A DNA stretch of 64,000 nt from Capitulum mitella. Lineage: Eukaryota > Arthropoda > Thecostraca > Pollicipedomorpha > Pollicipedidae. This document shows positions 46,096 to 61,595 of the stretch, in pieces. Each line of letters opens with the position of its first letter. The first letter of the stretch is position 1. Made by a program: the position numbers and the translations under genes. The stretch spans positions 2,232,001 to 2,296,000 of the forward strand of contig CP099842.1 in assembly GCA_030062745.1 (NCBI GenBank). Reading direction: 5' to 3'. The notes beneath the pieces are model-generated. The model did not search any database. It was not told the DNA's origin and saw only the letters and a list, made by a program, of their open reading frames with translations.

Positions 46096-49000
46096 CGGAT
46101 CCAGCCAGGTGGCGGCGCCCTGATGTCTGTCCGTCTGGCCGGCTGCAGGTGACGCGTCAGGGACTCCGGCACGGCCGCCGGCCGTGGAGCGCCATCACAC
46201 AGACGACCCAGGTGATTCGGTTCCTCCCGGCGCGAGCTGCGGCCGTCGTCAGCAGAGCAGCGATGATGGGCAGCGGCTGCGGCCCGCCATCACGCCTGTT
46301 TGCCACAGCAGGATGGTGACGACTGGCCACATCGACGGACCAGCCACGGCAGAGCCACGGGTCGGAGGGCTGGTGTTCGCGTGGAACATCAGTTTTGCTA
46401 GATATGCCGCTTTGGTTTAAAACCTTACCTCTGGAACAGAAAAAGGTACGCCAGTTTCATTTGCACCGGAAAAGATTAAAAACAAAGTGGTATGCCAGAG
46501 CTGTTGAGTCTGCAGTCTGCCCTTTAAATAATTAGGCATTTAAATATAGTTGAGTGGAATATTAAATGTGGCACGTAGAGGGAGTTAATTTTGAATACAA
46601 GTGATAAAATCATTTCATTCGCAGTGATTTTTCATTTCATCGCTTTCATCATTTCATTCGCAAACATCTAACTCGCAAACGTTACAAGAAACTGGTGCGC
46701 ATGTCCCGTGTTCGAAACAGACGTCCAAGCGTAAGCATGAGTCCTTTTACAACAGCTGTTCATTCACAGTATCGAAGCCCCAGACGTCGCGTCGCTCGTC
46801 GCCTCCCACGCAACGGTGTACCGATCTGGCCCAGACAAGGACAAGTCACCCCTGCAAGTCACCCCTCCCCGCACACAGCCCGCACATGTGCAACCCAGTT
46901 GAAACGTCGTTTGGGACGCTCCGGTGCGCCCGGTCAGGCGCGGCCCCGACCCAGCAACAGCGCTGCCGCCGCTCCGTGGGGCCCCCTGTTTACGCGCCGC
47001 GGCCGCCCGTCGCCGCCGTCGGCGGCTCCGACGATCCGTCTCCAGTTACTGAGAAAATTCGGTCCGCGCTCGGCTGGACATCGCGGGCTCCAGATGCGAC
47101 CGGCGCCACCTCCTCTCCTGCCGGAGCTCCGAGCTGCAAGCCTGCAGAGGCTGGAGCCCAACGGGTTGCATACCCCCGGCGCGCGACCCTGGCGACATCT
47201 ATTGACAGTTCTGTCGGCCGGGACCGGATGGCGGCCGCCATATTGCCCGTCCGGCTGCCGGCCGGGAAGGCCGCATGCCGCAGCCGTCTCAGCCCTCATT
47301 TGAATACAGCGAACACTCGAATGGATGGACTGCGCGCGCCGAGTGCGTGATGCGATTTGACAGGGCGCGCGCCTGGAATGGTGGCAGTGGCGGAGGTTAC
47401 AAATCGAAGACCTTCAGTCCCTCCAGCCGGCACCTCCGCACCCGGCGAATTGAAAGCAGGCTGGCTGGAGGGGATCTGCACAGATATTCCGCTGGCGAAT
47501 CTGTGGGGCTCTGGGCTGAGACAAGTTGTTGGTGTTAAATATACCCTCGATAGTCCACCGTCACAATGTATCACAGCCCATCGCAATGTGGTAATGTTCC
47601 TCTAACTCATCCTCCATATGCAGTTATTAAGTGCTGTTTTAGAAGAAAAGCTGGAACGTAGAGCTAGCGAAGACATTTTATAAATGTCTTTGAGGACGTA
47701 ATCCATGCCTTCTCATTAAGCCCCTGTACATCATTCATTGATGTCATTGCAAGTGGTATGCAGTTCTTTCCCCCGAACGTAAAGTACAGCAACGGTTGGA
47801 ATATGAATATTGGAGACACGAAGAAACATTAAGGAAAAACCACGAAAAAAAAACATCAAGGAAACTAAAACATGTTCATTGAATGTGTGATTCATTTTAT
47901 ACATCACTTACAAAAACACAAAAATGGACTCACGTTTTGAGCGAAATACTTCATCATTATCAATGAAAAGATTTTGCAGCATCCAGAGCATCTGGCCATG
48001 TGGTGAGACCCAACAGTCTGTATTTGCGGAACAATGCGCGCTAAAAAACGTTACGTAAATGCCCATTAATGTGTCAACGCCCCAGGAAAACATTCTTCGC
48101 CCGACTGTCTGCGGTCCCCCTGGCGCGTGACTCAGCCTGGTGTGACTCAGTCGGTCGTTCCGGTGAGGCCTCCCTAACCCCTGCCAGAGCCCCAGAGTCA
48201 GGACTAGCCAGATGCCGGCGGCTGGCCGCCTCGGCAGCGTCCGCGAACCGCGTGACACTGCCGTCTCCCACAGAGGCGGCCGCCGCCACGGGGGCAGGCC
48301 TGTCGGCGGCCGGGCCGTGCGCTCCCGGCCCGGATGCGCGGCAGCGGGCTGTGTGCCTCGTGTTCCGCAGAGTGTGCGTGTCTTGAGGTCCGGCAGAGGA
48401 TGTGCATGAACTATAGGGAATTCCAGGGGCCTCATAGCGCTCCATTCTTTGGAAGTTTACTGTCGTGTATTTTTGGTTCCAGATGCAAGCGCACCGATGA
48501 TGCTGAGAGGTTGCAGTTGCTGAAACGATTGAGCATTTTAAAAATTGGAACGCAGAAGGTAGAAAAATGTAGATATAACACTGTACAACGCAAGTCGCGC
48601 ACGATGCACATGACGGCGGTTTTCTCATGCATCTAGCGTAATGTTCTGATACTGAGGCACAAACCGGACGTCAGTTTATCACGACATACAACTAATACAC
48701 CAGCAAAGGAAAACAAGCGAAAGAATGACAATTTTTTCACCCCTTAGGGAGTCAAACATGTTTCGCTTTGCAATGACAAAGAAATACAATAAATCTAAAA
48801 AATAACCGTGCAATTTCTATCTCTCTTTTTTTGCAAACAGACCATCAAACATTCCTTGATCGTAACTATTCCGCAGGCCACCAGTGCCATAAGATGAGGA
48901 AGAACGTAACGTTTGGTCTCGACAGTCTTCCAGCCACCTGCTTTATCTTCCTGCTGCGAGCAAGAAACACCGCAGGGTTTCATTTAGTCGCACGTTCAAC

Positions 49001-52000
49001 TGAGAAAACGCAGATGCCCGGGAGATGAGCAGACTATGCGTTACCGGCGGGTTATTCTAATGTTGCGCTGACACTGTTTCAGGGAGGGAGATTTTCTGGC
49101 CGACCGCCGGGCAAGCGAGGCCGTGCGCCAGCAGTCGCGGCCAGTCTGACCGGTCCCCGGCCAGCCGGAAATGCTGTGCATTGCTGGCCGCGGCGACCAG
49201 CACATTCATAACTAGTTTGAGGCGGCCTTGGGGTTCTCCGCCAGCTGGGCTTGGGCTCCGCGTGATCGGCTCCGGCTGAAGATTTGTACGCGTTCGAGTT
49301 ACGTTTATATTGTTTTAACTTATTGGTACAATTGTGTATGAAATAACTACCAAGACATTGTCGCATCACCCTTTATAAAGCCTTCCTTTTTATTTCGAGT
49401 TATTTGATTGTGCTCGGCTGCAGCCAGCTGAATAGCTTCGGAATGCCTTCTGAAGGCAATCGGGGGTATTTCCTGGACTTAGTGCTCATATTTAATGCAA
49501 TAAATGGATGGGAGTTTGGCTCACGGCCCCAGATCCAGCTGGGCCCGTGAGCTCCAGCTGCGAAACATGTTTGACAGGACAAGGTTTAGTGGTTACAAAT
49601 CGATTTTAGGTTGAAAGCAAAACTTGCTAACCTCTTTAAATTTCGAGTGCATCATCAAGAACTAATAAATAAAAACAAAACAAAATTGGTGATGTTTAAA
49701 ATTTAAACGCACAGCTCATTTTAATCAAACAAACTGAAATCAAATAATGTTATGAATAATCAACAAAAAGTGAAAAAAACAGGGAACTTCACAACACTGT
49801 TTGAATATCTGCATTCCATGTCTTCCCAAGAGGGCGTCCTCATAATGACGCAGTGAGTTATCCTGACATCTAGCAAACTGTCTGGTCGACGAGGGATTTT
49901 AGCTGCTTCAGCTGTCAAGGTGTTAAACTATCTCAACAAAAGCCGCATTTTTCGCAACTTGTATTACTTGTTTTCATGTAATCCACTGCATACATGTCGT
50001 TCTCCTTGACTCGATGTTTGTTTAAAAAATACCTGTTTTTAAGCTGGCCTTATTGTTGATTTTACGATTTTCCAGAGAACTAAGGGGCCGCCTGGTTCCT
50101 GTCCTGTCTTTGTTGCAAGCGGAGAGGTGAGATAATACATTTGACGATAAAACATCACTTGAATACTGCGGCCATACAGCCCCAGGCCCCCAGGCCCCGG
50201 ATGTGCTTAGATAAGTGAAAAACTTCACTTACCTTCGATGTGGGAAAAAAATTCTAGCTCTTCTTGACGTTCACACTCCGTATAAAACGTCTTTTTGATT
50301 GTATGACAGCAAATACTTCTAACACAGGACCATAAACGAACTGGATACCCTTGAATATCACAATTTAGTAACATTTCAATTTCCGTATACCTAACATAAT
50401 ACAAATGTCCGACACGATATTGGAGTTCATTCCAATAACAAAATGATCTGCGATGGCGAAAACTGCAAACATCTGAAGACTGCAAATCGCAGCAGCATTT
50501 CATGCAGACCTGCCGTCTCCATCTAAACAGCCAAACCAAAATCGCGCACCGAATCACTGGTCACTGGAAGACGTTTAGATTCCCCGGTCCATGGTTTCTT
50601 CTGGTTTCTTCGCTTCTGACTATGGCTGACTTCTGACTTCTGACTGTTTTTTTTTCGCTTCTGACTATTTCCCTAAGGCCGACTTCTGACTTCTGACTGT
50701 TTTTTCGCTTCTGACTATTTCCCGGTCGGCCTGCGGCCGACTCCAGTTCGCGGACGGTGACATCAGGCCTCGCCAGGGTGGGGACGCATACCAGCGGCGT
50801 GACGGTGAACGTGCCGTGTGCCCCGGGGTGTCGGAACCCTGTCGAGTGATTCAGCGCAGCGCCGGAACGGGCGGCTCGGGCGAATCGGGTGGCGAAACAC
50901 ACGAGCGCGCTTCCAAGCACGGGTCTTCCAAGAACCCTGCTTGAAAAAGTCCCGGGTTTCCGAGTCCTCTGCGTGTTTGTCTGATAACGTGAATGGAATA
51001 AACAGCGTGCATTCCTGAGATAAGTCTGTGGGTATGTCGGCAAAGTTCCAAGCCGATAAAACACGCACCAGTTTTCCTTGCAGATAGTCTTTGCAACGTT
51101 CTGACTTACTTCGGCTCCTTACTTTTTTCTCGAACTCTGCGCACCACGTCACATGGCACGATGCATTCCAGGAGCAGAAAAACGTGTTTGACTCGCTAAT
51201 GCTCCAACTACAATGACAGCGTCACGTAAAAAGCCATCCAAGGGGTCGCCGCAACCGATCATAAAATATATGAATGCACAGTCTTAAAATGGCGTATTGC
51301 AACCATGGACTTGTTTTACCAAAACAAACATTTAATAATGTTGTCGGCGCGATGGAAGGCTCAGCACGCCCTCGTCTGTTCCTCGCGCGTCTCCCGCCAC
51401 GGTCTCAGGTGGGCGGCGAGGTCCTAATTGTCTCCTCGGACCGGCCGAGCGAGCCCCGGTAAATGGTCTCATTATGTGCCGCTGGCGCCCCCGGATCACA
51501 AACTCCGTATAACTATGGTGGCCGCATGCTAATTAGGTACGGTGTGTTTTGAGTGCATTAATCTAAACATGAATATTAATGTTCGGGCTCACGACCAAGG
51601 ACGTAGAGGCGTCTAATCTACACTCGCTGCCACTAAGATTGGTGCCCCGGCTCGGGTCGTGTGGCCGGGTTCCGCGCGCCCGTCGCACCTTGGACCGGAT
51701 CGCTTATTATTACGACAAAATAGTGGGGCTGTAATTTATGTACCGCCAATGGCGTAATGAGCTGTATATTCCCACCCTGCGACGCTTGGTGACAGCGCTT
51801 CGGAGCGGAGCGGCGCCGTTTCAGATAGCGTCGGCAGAAGTCGGGGATAAGGGCAGATATGGCGGCGACTTGACGTCGGCCGTCTCTGGGCCGCTCGCGA
51901 GGGTGGAGGACGGACAAATTCCTGCGCGGCACACGGCTCCGGGTACAGGGCTCTTGCCCGCCCTGCCCGCCATATACCGGGCGAGCGATACACCTATGAG

Positions 52001-54304
52001 GCGGTGTTTTGTTCGGTGGATGTTTGTTTGCACTAAAGCCGGGAGGCGGCCGTGAGAACGGGACCGGAGCGGGAGGCCGCCGGCCGGGAGGGACCGCCGC
52101 CGCGCCGCAATAAACACATCTGCCCGCTCCTCACCCGCACCGAGTCCTCCGGCGGCCGACACGGCACCGGGCCGGCCGGAGCCGCAGACCTGAGTTTCAC
52201 CCGCCGTCCGAAATGTTCGACCGGAGGAACATTCAGGAACCAGCGGAGCGCCACCGAAGGCGACGAGCACGGCAGCTTTGGGTCCTGCGCCAGTCAGGAG
52301 CGGGTTGTCGGAACGATAGACACGGGACGGCAAGCGACCAGCAACGTCGGCGACCATCTCCAAACCTGACATGTGCTGAGAAGGTCTCTTGGACTTTCCG
52401 ATGCGTCTCTGCCTGAAAGCACCAAGAGCAGATCACCGCCATATGTGAGCGTTGGCCCGGCAAATACCGACTTAAGCATCGAGACAGCAAGGACTGAAAC
52501 TCCCTTCTACTGTTATCTAACCCGGCCTACTTAGGTATCAAGGTAAAACTGACCGGAACTTCCTTCTGTGGTTTCGCGATGTCCATTAGCAGAAAGACAT
52601 GCAGCGCCGGATCTCTATTACTTCGCATGTTTTACTTGATGCAATCCCCAAAATCCTTTCAAAGTGCCTCTTGGTGGCACTGATTCTCATTATCTGGTTT
52701 GTTTCGAAATCCGTTTACACCTGTATCATCTGTTATTTTCAGTATTCGAATCAGAACCGGCATTTTGTTTATTCGTTATACCGCAGGGATTTCACATGCC
52801 TGAACAAAAGAAGGGTTTTAGACGTCTTACGTGATTTACAAGCGTAATCAAAAGGTGAAAGGGGAAATAGAGGCTTTATCGTTCTGGTACATGGATGATT
52901 ACTGACACTTACGACTGGGACTTGGAATTAATGCTGCCGAGGCCCAACACTAATTATTTGTTTAGAACGCTGTTTGTGATCCATTTTAAGATAGAGAAGG
53001 GTTTCGATAATTGCTATTCCTATTGGTCTGGTGTTATCTTGAAACCCGTACTTGGCTTCCCGTAAACACCTGAATTCGATAGAATTAGCAATAAAGGGCG
53101 TAGTTTGTCCGTCTTTGATGCGATATAAATGGGACGACCACAGGCACGCTGGCCTTGAAAGCGATAGCCGTGGTCAGGATCCGGTGCGACTGACAGTTAA
53201 ATGGGTCTCGGTATCGTAAACTCTTCCGATAGCCTCTAATGGACGAGCATAAATAGACAATGTCCACATTAGTTCGTAGTTTCTGGTCAGTGCAAACGTA
53301 TGAAGCAACGACTTTCAGAGTCGTATTGTCTGAAATGTGAAACCAAAAGCTCGCCCACCTTCCCGCAGTGTGCTGAATGCCTATTTTCTGAAGCGAAAGA
53401 AGACTTCGAATTCCAGTGAGGATGAACACCTCGCGCAGTTGAGACCGCGACTTTGCAGTTGAGCTGATAAACACGTAGCACGATCCCCTACATCGAATGC
53501 ATCGCCTGAATGTTCAGACCCGTAAAAGGCCAGAGGGATGAACAGAATGTTCTGAGCTCGTCACCGTTCGAAGGTGACGTCAGGGGAAGGAGTGGTGTCT
53601 GAATTCTCTCTTGCAAGAGAGACCACAGCCCTGCCTTAAGAAAAAAGAACTCGCTTGTGACGGTCGAACTTGGACGGGACCGGCCAAGTTCAGTTTTTCA
53701 TGGTAGATCATTGGGTGCTAAATCACACCGCTACAAAACGTGGAAGAATGGGGTCTCTCTGCGCTCTGTATCTTCTTCATTGTAAGGAATGGAGGCTCAT
53801 TTTCTGTCTGCATTACGCTCAGATTTGTGTGTTAGGATAATGTTCACATTAGAAAGGAAACGTATGATGCAACCAGTCACCCGGGAAAACTCAAGCTCCA
53901 GAAGCAAGCATCAACTACCGCAAAGCCTTCAGACCGAAAGAGGTTTAAAAAACTTAGCATTTGCGTAATTCACAAGGCACGTAAGGCGCCATCGGTATTT
54001 TCGGAAACCCCACGGCAAAGATCTTACCTCCTTAGAGGGCAGCCCACCTCTCCGCAGTTCAGGGTATCTCACCTCTGCCATGAACGGCCGGACAGACGGG
54101 GAGGGGGAGGGGGGATGAGGTCGCCCGGCCGCCGCCGAGCCGCCCGCGGCCCGCCGGCCTGCCGCCCAGCATGCAAAACAGGCAGGCCCGACCGTCCGGT
54201 GCACTTGAACTTGACATTCCTTTACCGGTCAGACCAGCTGGCCGGCTGCCTGCCACCGAGCGACCATTCATTGTGCGCCCAGCGCCGCCGCCACCGCCGC
54301 CGCC
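46096..54304. other. Intergenic; no gene seen
   Basis: CpG-rich patches at 46.7-47.5, 48.1-48.4 and 51.6-52.4 kb; the rest is AT-rich. An inverted repeat GTCACC...GGTGAC at 53560-53578 lies next to a GAACAgaaTGTTC palindrome at 53540-53552. A possible minus-strand donor near 50237 is noted among the rejected items. Confidence 0.5.
50615..50730 (+). repeat. Short tandem duplication (TTCTGACTTCTGACT-rich)
   Basis: Two units of about 50-57 bp, GCCGACTTCTGACTTCTGAC then a T run then CGCTTCTGACTATTTCCC, with a partial third upstream. Confidence 0.85.
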
Positions 54305-54672
<368 letters not shown>

Positions 54673-57600
54673 GGTCGAGCAATGGCTCGTGAAACTGATC
54701 TGGTGACGTTGAGAGTCAAATTGGCAGATGTCTAAAAAAGGAACTCTTTTTGACAAAGAGGTCCATGATATGTAGAGCTCACGCCTCATTGTCAATCGTT
54801 ATGGTTAAGACATTCTGGATTGTGTTATTAGGTACTCATCTTTGGTTCACTGGTTTAAACAAAGCTTAGATGCAGAACAAAAGAGGTCATAAAAACAGTT
54901 CAACATAAATTGATCACAATACGTCGCGGCTTATGCACTTTGGCTCACACGGTTCATTTGCCAATGTCGCGGTTCTTAAATGGCAAACAGCGCGTCAGAC
55001 ACTTTTTGGATCCCTGGGAACTGGTATGGGCACAGCAGGAATTGTCATGTCGAAAAATAAACCAAGTAATCAGGTAGACTTACGATGGCCAGTGGAAGCT
55101 TGCTAAGTATTATTTCCTCCAGATATTTGCAAGAAATGTTTAAGTCGAGATCCATTTCTGAACATTAGTGATACAACTTACACTGTATGCCTGTTGCGAT
55201 GCTTGTTGCATGCATGCTCTCATACATAAATAAGGAAACATTGCACGTACCTGGTCGTGTCAGGAGAGATTTGTATTCGATGCGGCAAGTAATATATTTT
55301 AGAAACTGACTATTTTGACATCTAACGATTGCCAGAATGATATGCGGCACGTGTGTAAAACATACTGGAATTTGCCCACTTTTGTGCAAACAAAAAGGTC
55401 ATATTGCCCTGTAATCATTCATGTAGCCGAGATGTACAATGCAGCGTGGCTGGCGTTAGGATACATGTAGGGATACCAGGATGGCTGTAGTGCAGTGTAA
55501 ACGATGCAACAGTATCAAGAACTGCATACAGAATAGCACCTCCCTGTGTGTGTTGCCCACGAAAACACCACCAAGGCTGCAGCTGTATCTCGCTACAAAG
55601 AGGGTCTATCTTATACATCAACGGCAACGTTCCCGAATGTGTCGACAATTAGAACACGCATTAGCTCGCAATCTGTATGCAAATCTCGTTTTTGTAGGTG
55701 ATAATTAGTTGGCGGCGAGCATTAACAGCCGTCAACTCATCGTTCCAGCGGTGAAATTAAATAAAAGTCGCTGCAAAAAGTGCATAAACACAGGGAGCAA
55801 TCCGTGAGATTCGCCTGAGGCGCAGATGCTTTACGTCATGCTGCCAAGGTGCGGCTGACTTTGTTCACAGCTCCATGACGTCAACGGCATCACTTCTGAG
55901 GTACAGTTCATCTTGCTAATAGAAACCGAAAAGTGTTGCGTTTGCCTGCGGAGTTACGTATAATTAAGTACTGCATGAGAAAATGTGTTTTGAATAGCAA
56001 TTCAAGTACTTTGAGGCATGCTCACATGGCGGACGATGCGTCATGGTATGGCCATCATTACTGTGCATATTGCTGTTCGCGAAAATGAGGGACGCAACCA
56101 AGATTGTCTTACGGGAGGAGGGCAGAGCTCAGTGTGAACTAACATCATACGAAAACCGTCTGCTGGAAAGACGATGTGCAATAGTTTCCACAAAATTGCG
56201 TGCTTAAGGGAGAGAGAGGGCCCCTTTGGCTTTGCCGGTGGCCAAAATTAAAAACGCCAAATGTGTATTATAAAAAAACTTACTCGGAATATTCTAGGCC
56301 GGAGCCAATGATAAAAAAAAATAAGATTGCAAACGATAAAAAGAGTAAAATTGCTGACAACGCATTACTGTGTTGTCTGATGGAGGCAGTGTCCTCCACG
56401 TCTTGAGGCACCACGATTGGCGGCAGGTATCCCGGCTTTGGCTTTAGCGCTCGTGCCCGAGCATTCAACAGAAGTAATGACGCTACTTACCGCCTAACAC
56501 TATGTAGGGCACCTTCGATTGTAGAGATATAAAACCCAGACGAATGGCCTTCACCGTGGCAAATCAAACGTCGTCTCGCTGTCCGATGTCTGTCTGTTCT
56601 CGGCAATCGGATTCCTTTTTCTGTTGTTCTGGTCAGCTGGCTTTCTCCCGACAGCCCGACATGGAGCAGACCAGGCTTCCGTCGGACGTCCAACCGCAGG
56701 GAAAGGCGGACCGCCGCCCGGCGCCCTAAGCTGGCACGCCTGGGATGTTTCCGTGTTCGTCGTCACCTGACAAACGGAACGGGCGGTCCAGCCCGGCCAT
56801 GAACCCATAACCCAGCGGATGAGCTTCGTGCACCGAAGGTATGCATAAAAATGAAAAGGAGAATCCTCTCGGGTAGCGTTTTATGACGGTGGCAGGGGTG
56901 AAGATCCCAGAAGCTCAGACCAGACGCTCCGGGACCGGCAGAGGTAGCCGTCTCGCAGCAGACGGTCGGCCGTCATTCGCGAGTTAGCCTGGCCTCTGGC
57001 GTAAATAGATCGTTCCGGAGTCGGTCGGAGCGCGGGGGACTCCGGGCGCGGGCCAGCCTGCGGTAAAACCGGCCACAATCCTTCTGCTGTCCTGGCGGCG
57101 TAATGAGTTTTCACGCTGGATTTCCGCTCCTTTGTGCGGCGGCGGAGGCGGCGCGGCGGCGCTTTTTGTGGCGCTAACGGGGCGACAGGACGGGGTGGTT
57201 GACCTCCTGACGCGGCCCGGCCGGGGGTCAGCTGCGCGGGGAGATCGGGCGCTCTGCTGACCGTCGCCGGAGATCGCCGGCGACATGATGCGCCATTAGC
57301 GGCGCCGGCGACGGCACGCCGGGCCGGACGCGCCGTTTGTTTCCGCTCCGGCTTTGTCGCCGACAATGGCTGTCGGGAAAGCGGCCTCCTTCGCCGCGCT
57401 TTGTTGGCGAACATGTTTATTGGGCCGTCCTCCGGTGAAATGTTTATCGGCGAGGTCGGTTTGGTCGCCCGCGCTGGATAGCTCACGGAGTGAGGCCGGA
57501 CTCCGTGACAAAGCTTCGACGGTCGCCGTGTGAGGTCCACCTCCGCACAGGCGGCTGCGCCAGGCACCGCGTGACGCCGGGGGCCTCTCCAGGGTCCGAG

Positions 57601-60600
57601 GCCCGTCACGTCGTTTCCTTTTCCGTTGCGATGCTGAGAGGCTGTGATGGATGGCGTAAGCCGCGGCAGTGCTGCGGTAATCCCGCGTCCAAATAGCTCA
57701 TGCACTTCATGCCTGCAGTGGTTTACCTTGCAGCATGAACAACATCCTTTTCCTGTGGTATTTCGGCGAATTTTCAGCATGTTTGTCTCGTGTGACCAAA
57801 CCTGACCAGCCTGCGACAACTTCATTTCTGCAAAGGTAATACGACATCATTCCTTTGCAATGTCTTTTCGCAAACGAAAACACCTGTTTCGTGATCACGG
57901 TTTTCAGAAGAATGATATGATTTTGACATATCCATCACTATCCTAATACCTTTGTTTCCTCTTAGCAAAGTTTCAGATGATTAAGCGGTAACTTTGCACA
58001 GCGGTAACTCGCAGTCTTGTTTCAGCAACGTGAGCAGCAGGCCCAAGTATGCAGATCACGAACGAACTACTCATGAAATGATGTGTAGTAGCGTCGGATA
58101 TTTAGAATGGGTGCAAAAGTTTGAAACTGAGAGTTTAAAGTTACTCATCTAGATCCTTACCATCCAAGACTATGCACATTAAAGTTGATGCACCGTACAT
58201 AACAGTAACACCGTACATGTAACCAAACTCGCCATCGCACCCGTTGTTTGAGCTGTTGCTAAATATTCGCGTTCGTGGTTGGTTTATGGCCCCAGCAAAC
58301 GTAGGAAAGAGAAGATGCGAGAAAATTATTCAGCTTTCGCTTTCCCCAGAACTCGTTTTTGAAAAAAAACAATGTTTTTGCATTTGATATTCCCCAGCTG
58401 AACATGGGAAATGGGTTCTTTCTGCGAGAGCATGTTATGATGTTGATGGAGCGTAGACAACAGGTGGGTTGCCCTGGGAAGTATCGCATCATTGAAGGGG
58501 CTCCACGAGACCTTATGCTGAAATCAGATATCGATGTGGATGGGGAAAATTGACACGGAGGCTAAAGACTGCAAGAAATTTTAGTCTTAAGTCGCCTATG
58601 AACTCTTTTCAAAGTTTGTGAATGAATCAGGCAACCGGACAAAAGAGAAAAACATTCTGACCTTATGCGAAGTAAAAACGCAACAAAGAAATTCGTATGG
58701 ATTACATAAATATGTGTGCCAACATACGTTGGCAGATCTGAATACTATTCCAGAAAGCATTTGTAGAAATTTGTTGACCCGATTTTTTGCAGTCGCGACT
58801 AATGGAATATTCTCAAGCAATGACATTTTACATTTACATTTTACAGACACAAACATGGCATTTCAGTATATAATGTGAGTAATGTGCTGCAGTTCTGTGG
58901 ATATTCTTGTTTAGGAACACTGACGGTACAAGAATGGAACAAGGTACAATGACAGCAAAAAACAATTTCACAACATATGTTTTTTTCCGCATCACCTTGC
59001 TTTGCACAGACAATGCCCCTCGTCGTGACTCGGGAATTTCCGTCCCAAACCTACTCCAGGCTCAAGGTTTAAGGTCTCGTGGACCTGGCAAGAGAAGGGT
59101 GACCACTGCCGGGCTCCCCACACGTAGATGAAGTCATCGTCATGGGTAATGGAGTGGTGGAGTGATGGCCATATACTAGCGTTCTGCATGCTTCGTGTAT
59201 ATGCATGTCCTGTTCTGTTTGTGCATGTTCCTTTACAATGTCAGCTAGCCGTGTTTATTCCCGTACTTCGGCGAGCAGTATTCGTGGCATTAATCTTCAA
59301 TGCGAGATGTCGAAGCACATCCGAATATTACTTTGATCACCGACCGAGTCGCTCGCGCAGGCTGAAAATGCAGACCGCACAATCTCTCCTCTCATCGCAC
59401 AAGGCGCAGAGGCCGGAAGTTCACTGCTCCCAAGTTATGCGGCATTGATGACCCCCGAAGGGCTACGTTTCGACTGGCGAAGGCACTTAACACAGACACA
59501 TTAATTATAGCAAATATCGACCGGAAATGCTGCGTGGCGGTCCGCACGGCTGTTCTGAAAATCCCTGACCACGCGGTCGGGTGCAGGTAAAGCGAATACG
59601 CCGAAATGATGGTATCTCGAAACCCTAATGGAGATGAGAGACGTTGCTTGAACCGTAAAAGAGTGAACCCTCACGAACCGCAGCATCAACGAGCACCAGC
59701 CCCACCCCCAGTAACTGGCCTCTGCGGTGGTGATCAGAAGTTGGCGGTGCAAGATTCTGCAAGGTAGAGCACGGGCCCCAGCACGATTTTGATGCATTCC
59801 TGGTACGATACAGCTTTCTGTGCGATCCTCGCTGCAATTCGGAACTTACAAAATATCTAACTTTTCCTGCAGGAAACACAGCTTTTCAACTTTGTGGCTG
59901 GACGAGGAAGCTCGTTGAAGGTACTTCATGACCATCATTGGTGACCGCTACTAAGCAAACGTCGTCGACACCTATACCGCGCACTCATCATACATCTAGG
60001 TCTTTGCCGACAGCTAACACGTGCGTATTGTTTCCTAGTATCTCACTTACGCCTAAATAGATCTGCTATTGCTACTGTTATTGCTGGAATTGGCAGTCGG
60101 TGTGGTGGAATCAGCAGCGTCGATGATATCAGAGAGGTTTTTAGTCATCAGGCACACGACGAACTGTGCTGGAGCCATTAGTGGGCAAGAACCACCCGAT
60201 GGACGAGCAGCGTGCTCAGGAAGCATTTTAACTGCTGCTGCGCGCCATCTATGGACAGAAAGGTAAATCGCAGTATTGTTCCATCGTCACTGGCCGGATA
60301 TTCAGCAATTCTTTGAGCGATGCTGGTGAAAGTGCGTGTATTGAGCCCTCCTGATTAATTGCGCCCACCTCCATTCCCGCGAACCTATCTTGTATTCTAG
60401 CCTGCTCTGTTTAAGAACTGAATCGCCACCACCAGACTTATCCTTTTCCGGTGCCAGCGTGGGGAGAACGGAGGTAAGGTGTGCACTCCATGCTCTCTAA
60501 TAAAATAATGGGTTTCTTTAACTATTTTAGCTTCTTTTATCGTGCTGACTATAAGGTGTGCAAGCGTGTACGACATTCGAAGTGAGCTTTCTGAGACATA

Positions 60601-61595
60601 GACACAACTGTTTATTGTACTCACGTAAAACCTTCCCAAGCATGAGAAACTTCCCGCCGTTTTCCGCGCCATTGTACAAAGGTACCAAAATTTGAATTGC
60701 GCCTGTGGCAAATGCGTCGCGGGGGCACGATTAGCAGGACGCAGTTGAATGAGACTGACCGCACTACGATTTGGATTGTGTACCATTTTGAATTTGCGTT
60801 TTCAGACAATAAGAAGCCTTTCAGCTGGACCGTAAGCACGCCTCAGCTAGCTGTTAGGGTTGTAAAAGCGGACATGGTAATGAAAAAGGCGAGCAGTGTG
60901 CACAGGTATGTTTTTTGGTCAGTGGTGCTGAGAACCTGAAGGTGAATGAAGGAGATAACAGACTTGTGACCTCGAATGGTGTCCTTTATAGAAATCATAC
61001 AACAATTACGTAGACGTTTGAGATTTTGTGATTTATTGTCCCTGAAAATTTCTTAAGCGTCAAAATATGTATGCGCGTTACATACGTAGGGATGCGACAC
61101 CCAAAACTTTTCAAGTATACCCAAACATTTTGGGTAAAGTGAGAACGTCAGGTCCAGGAAAGTACATGACCCCATAAATACCAAGTATAATCCCAAAGCC
61201 CTGATATAATATCCCGTGCGTATCATACCAGCTTCGCACGGAAGGAAGAGGGGAGGATAGATGCGCCCCTTTTCGTACTCTGCAAGTTTTGCGACATTGA
61301 TAACCTACGCGTGTGTGCTTTGTATGGAAAGTACCGGTTTGAATTTTCGAATTCCCCTCTCCTCGAATTTCTTACTGGGGCGGGGCCCGTTTATCTCATT
61401 GCTACGGAGTCCCCCTGGAGCTGTCTTAATTCGGTATCACTAACTACTCCTAATCTACATCTTTTCCGTCCTGCACCATCTCACTGATCACTTTTCGAGA
61501 CCACGCCTCTTGCCGAGTGGGAAATTCGAGCGGAACTCCGCCCGCTCCCCCAAAAAGGTGAAGAACGCCTGTCTTTCTCTCTGCCTTCGAAAAAG
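54673..61595. other. Intergenic; no gene seen
   Basis: Mostly AT-rich, with one CpG-rich block at 56.9-57.6 kb. Small open frames at 58.36-58.88 kb on the plus strand have no family resemblance. The 5' half of the transposon carrying the Tigger remnant may extend left of 61.6 kb, but no inverted terminus was found. Confidence 0.5.

Noticed and set aside
50236-50557. Possible minus-strand exon ending EELEFFSHIE before a consensus GTAAGT donor
   Set aside because: The donor is good, but there is no recognisable protein family, no paired exon and no clear acceptor.
58359-58878. Two short plus-strand frames (64 and 86 codons)
   Set aside because: AT-rich, no homology recognised and no splice signals linking them.
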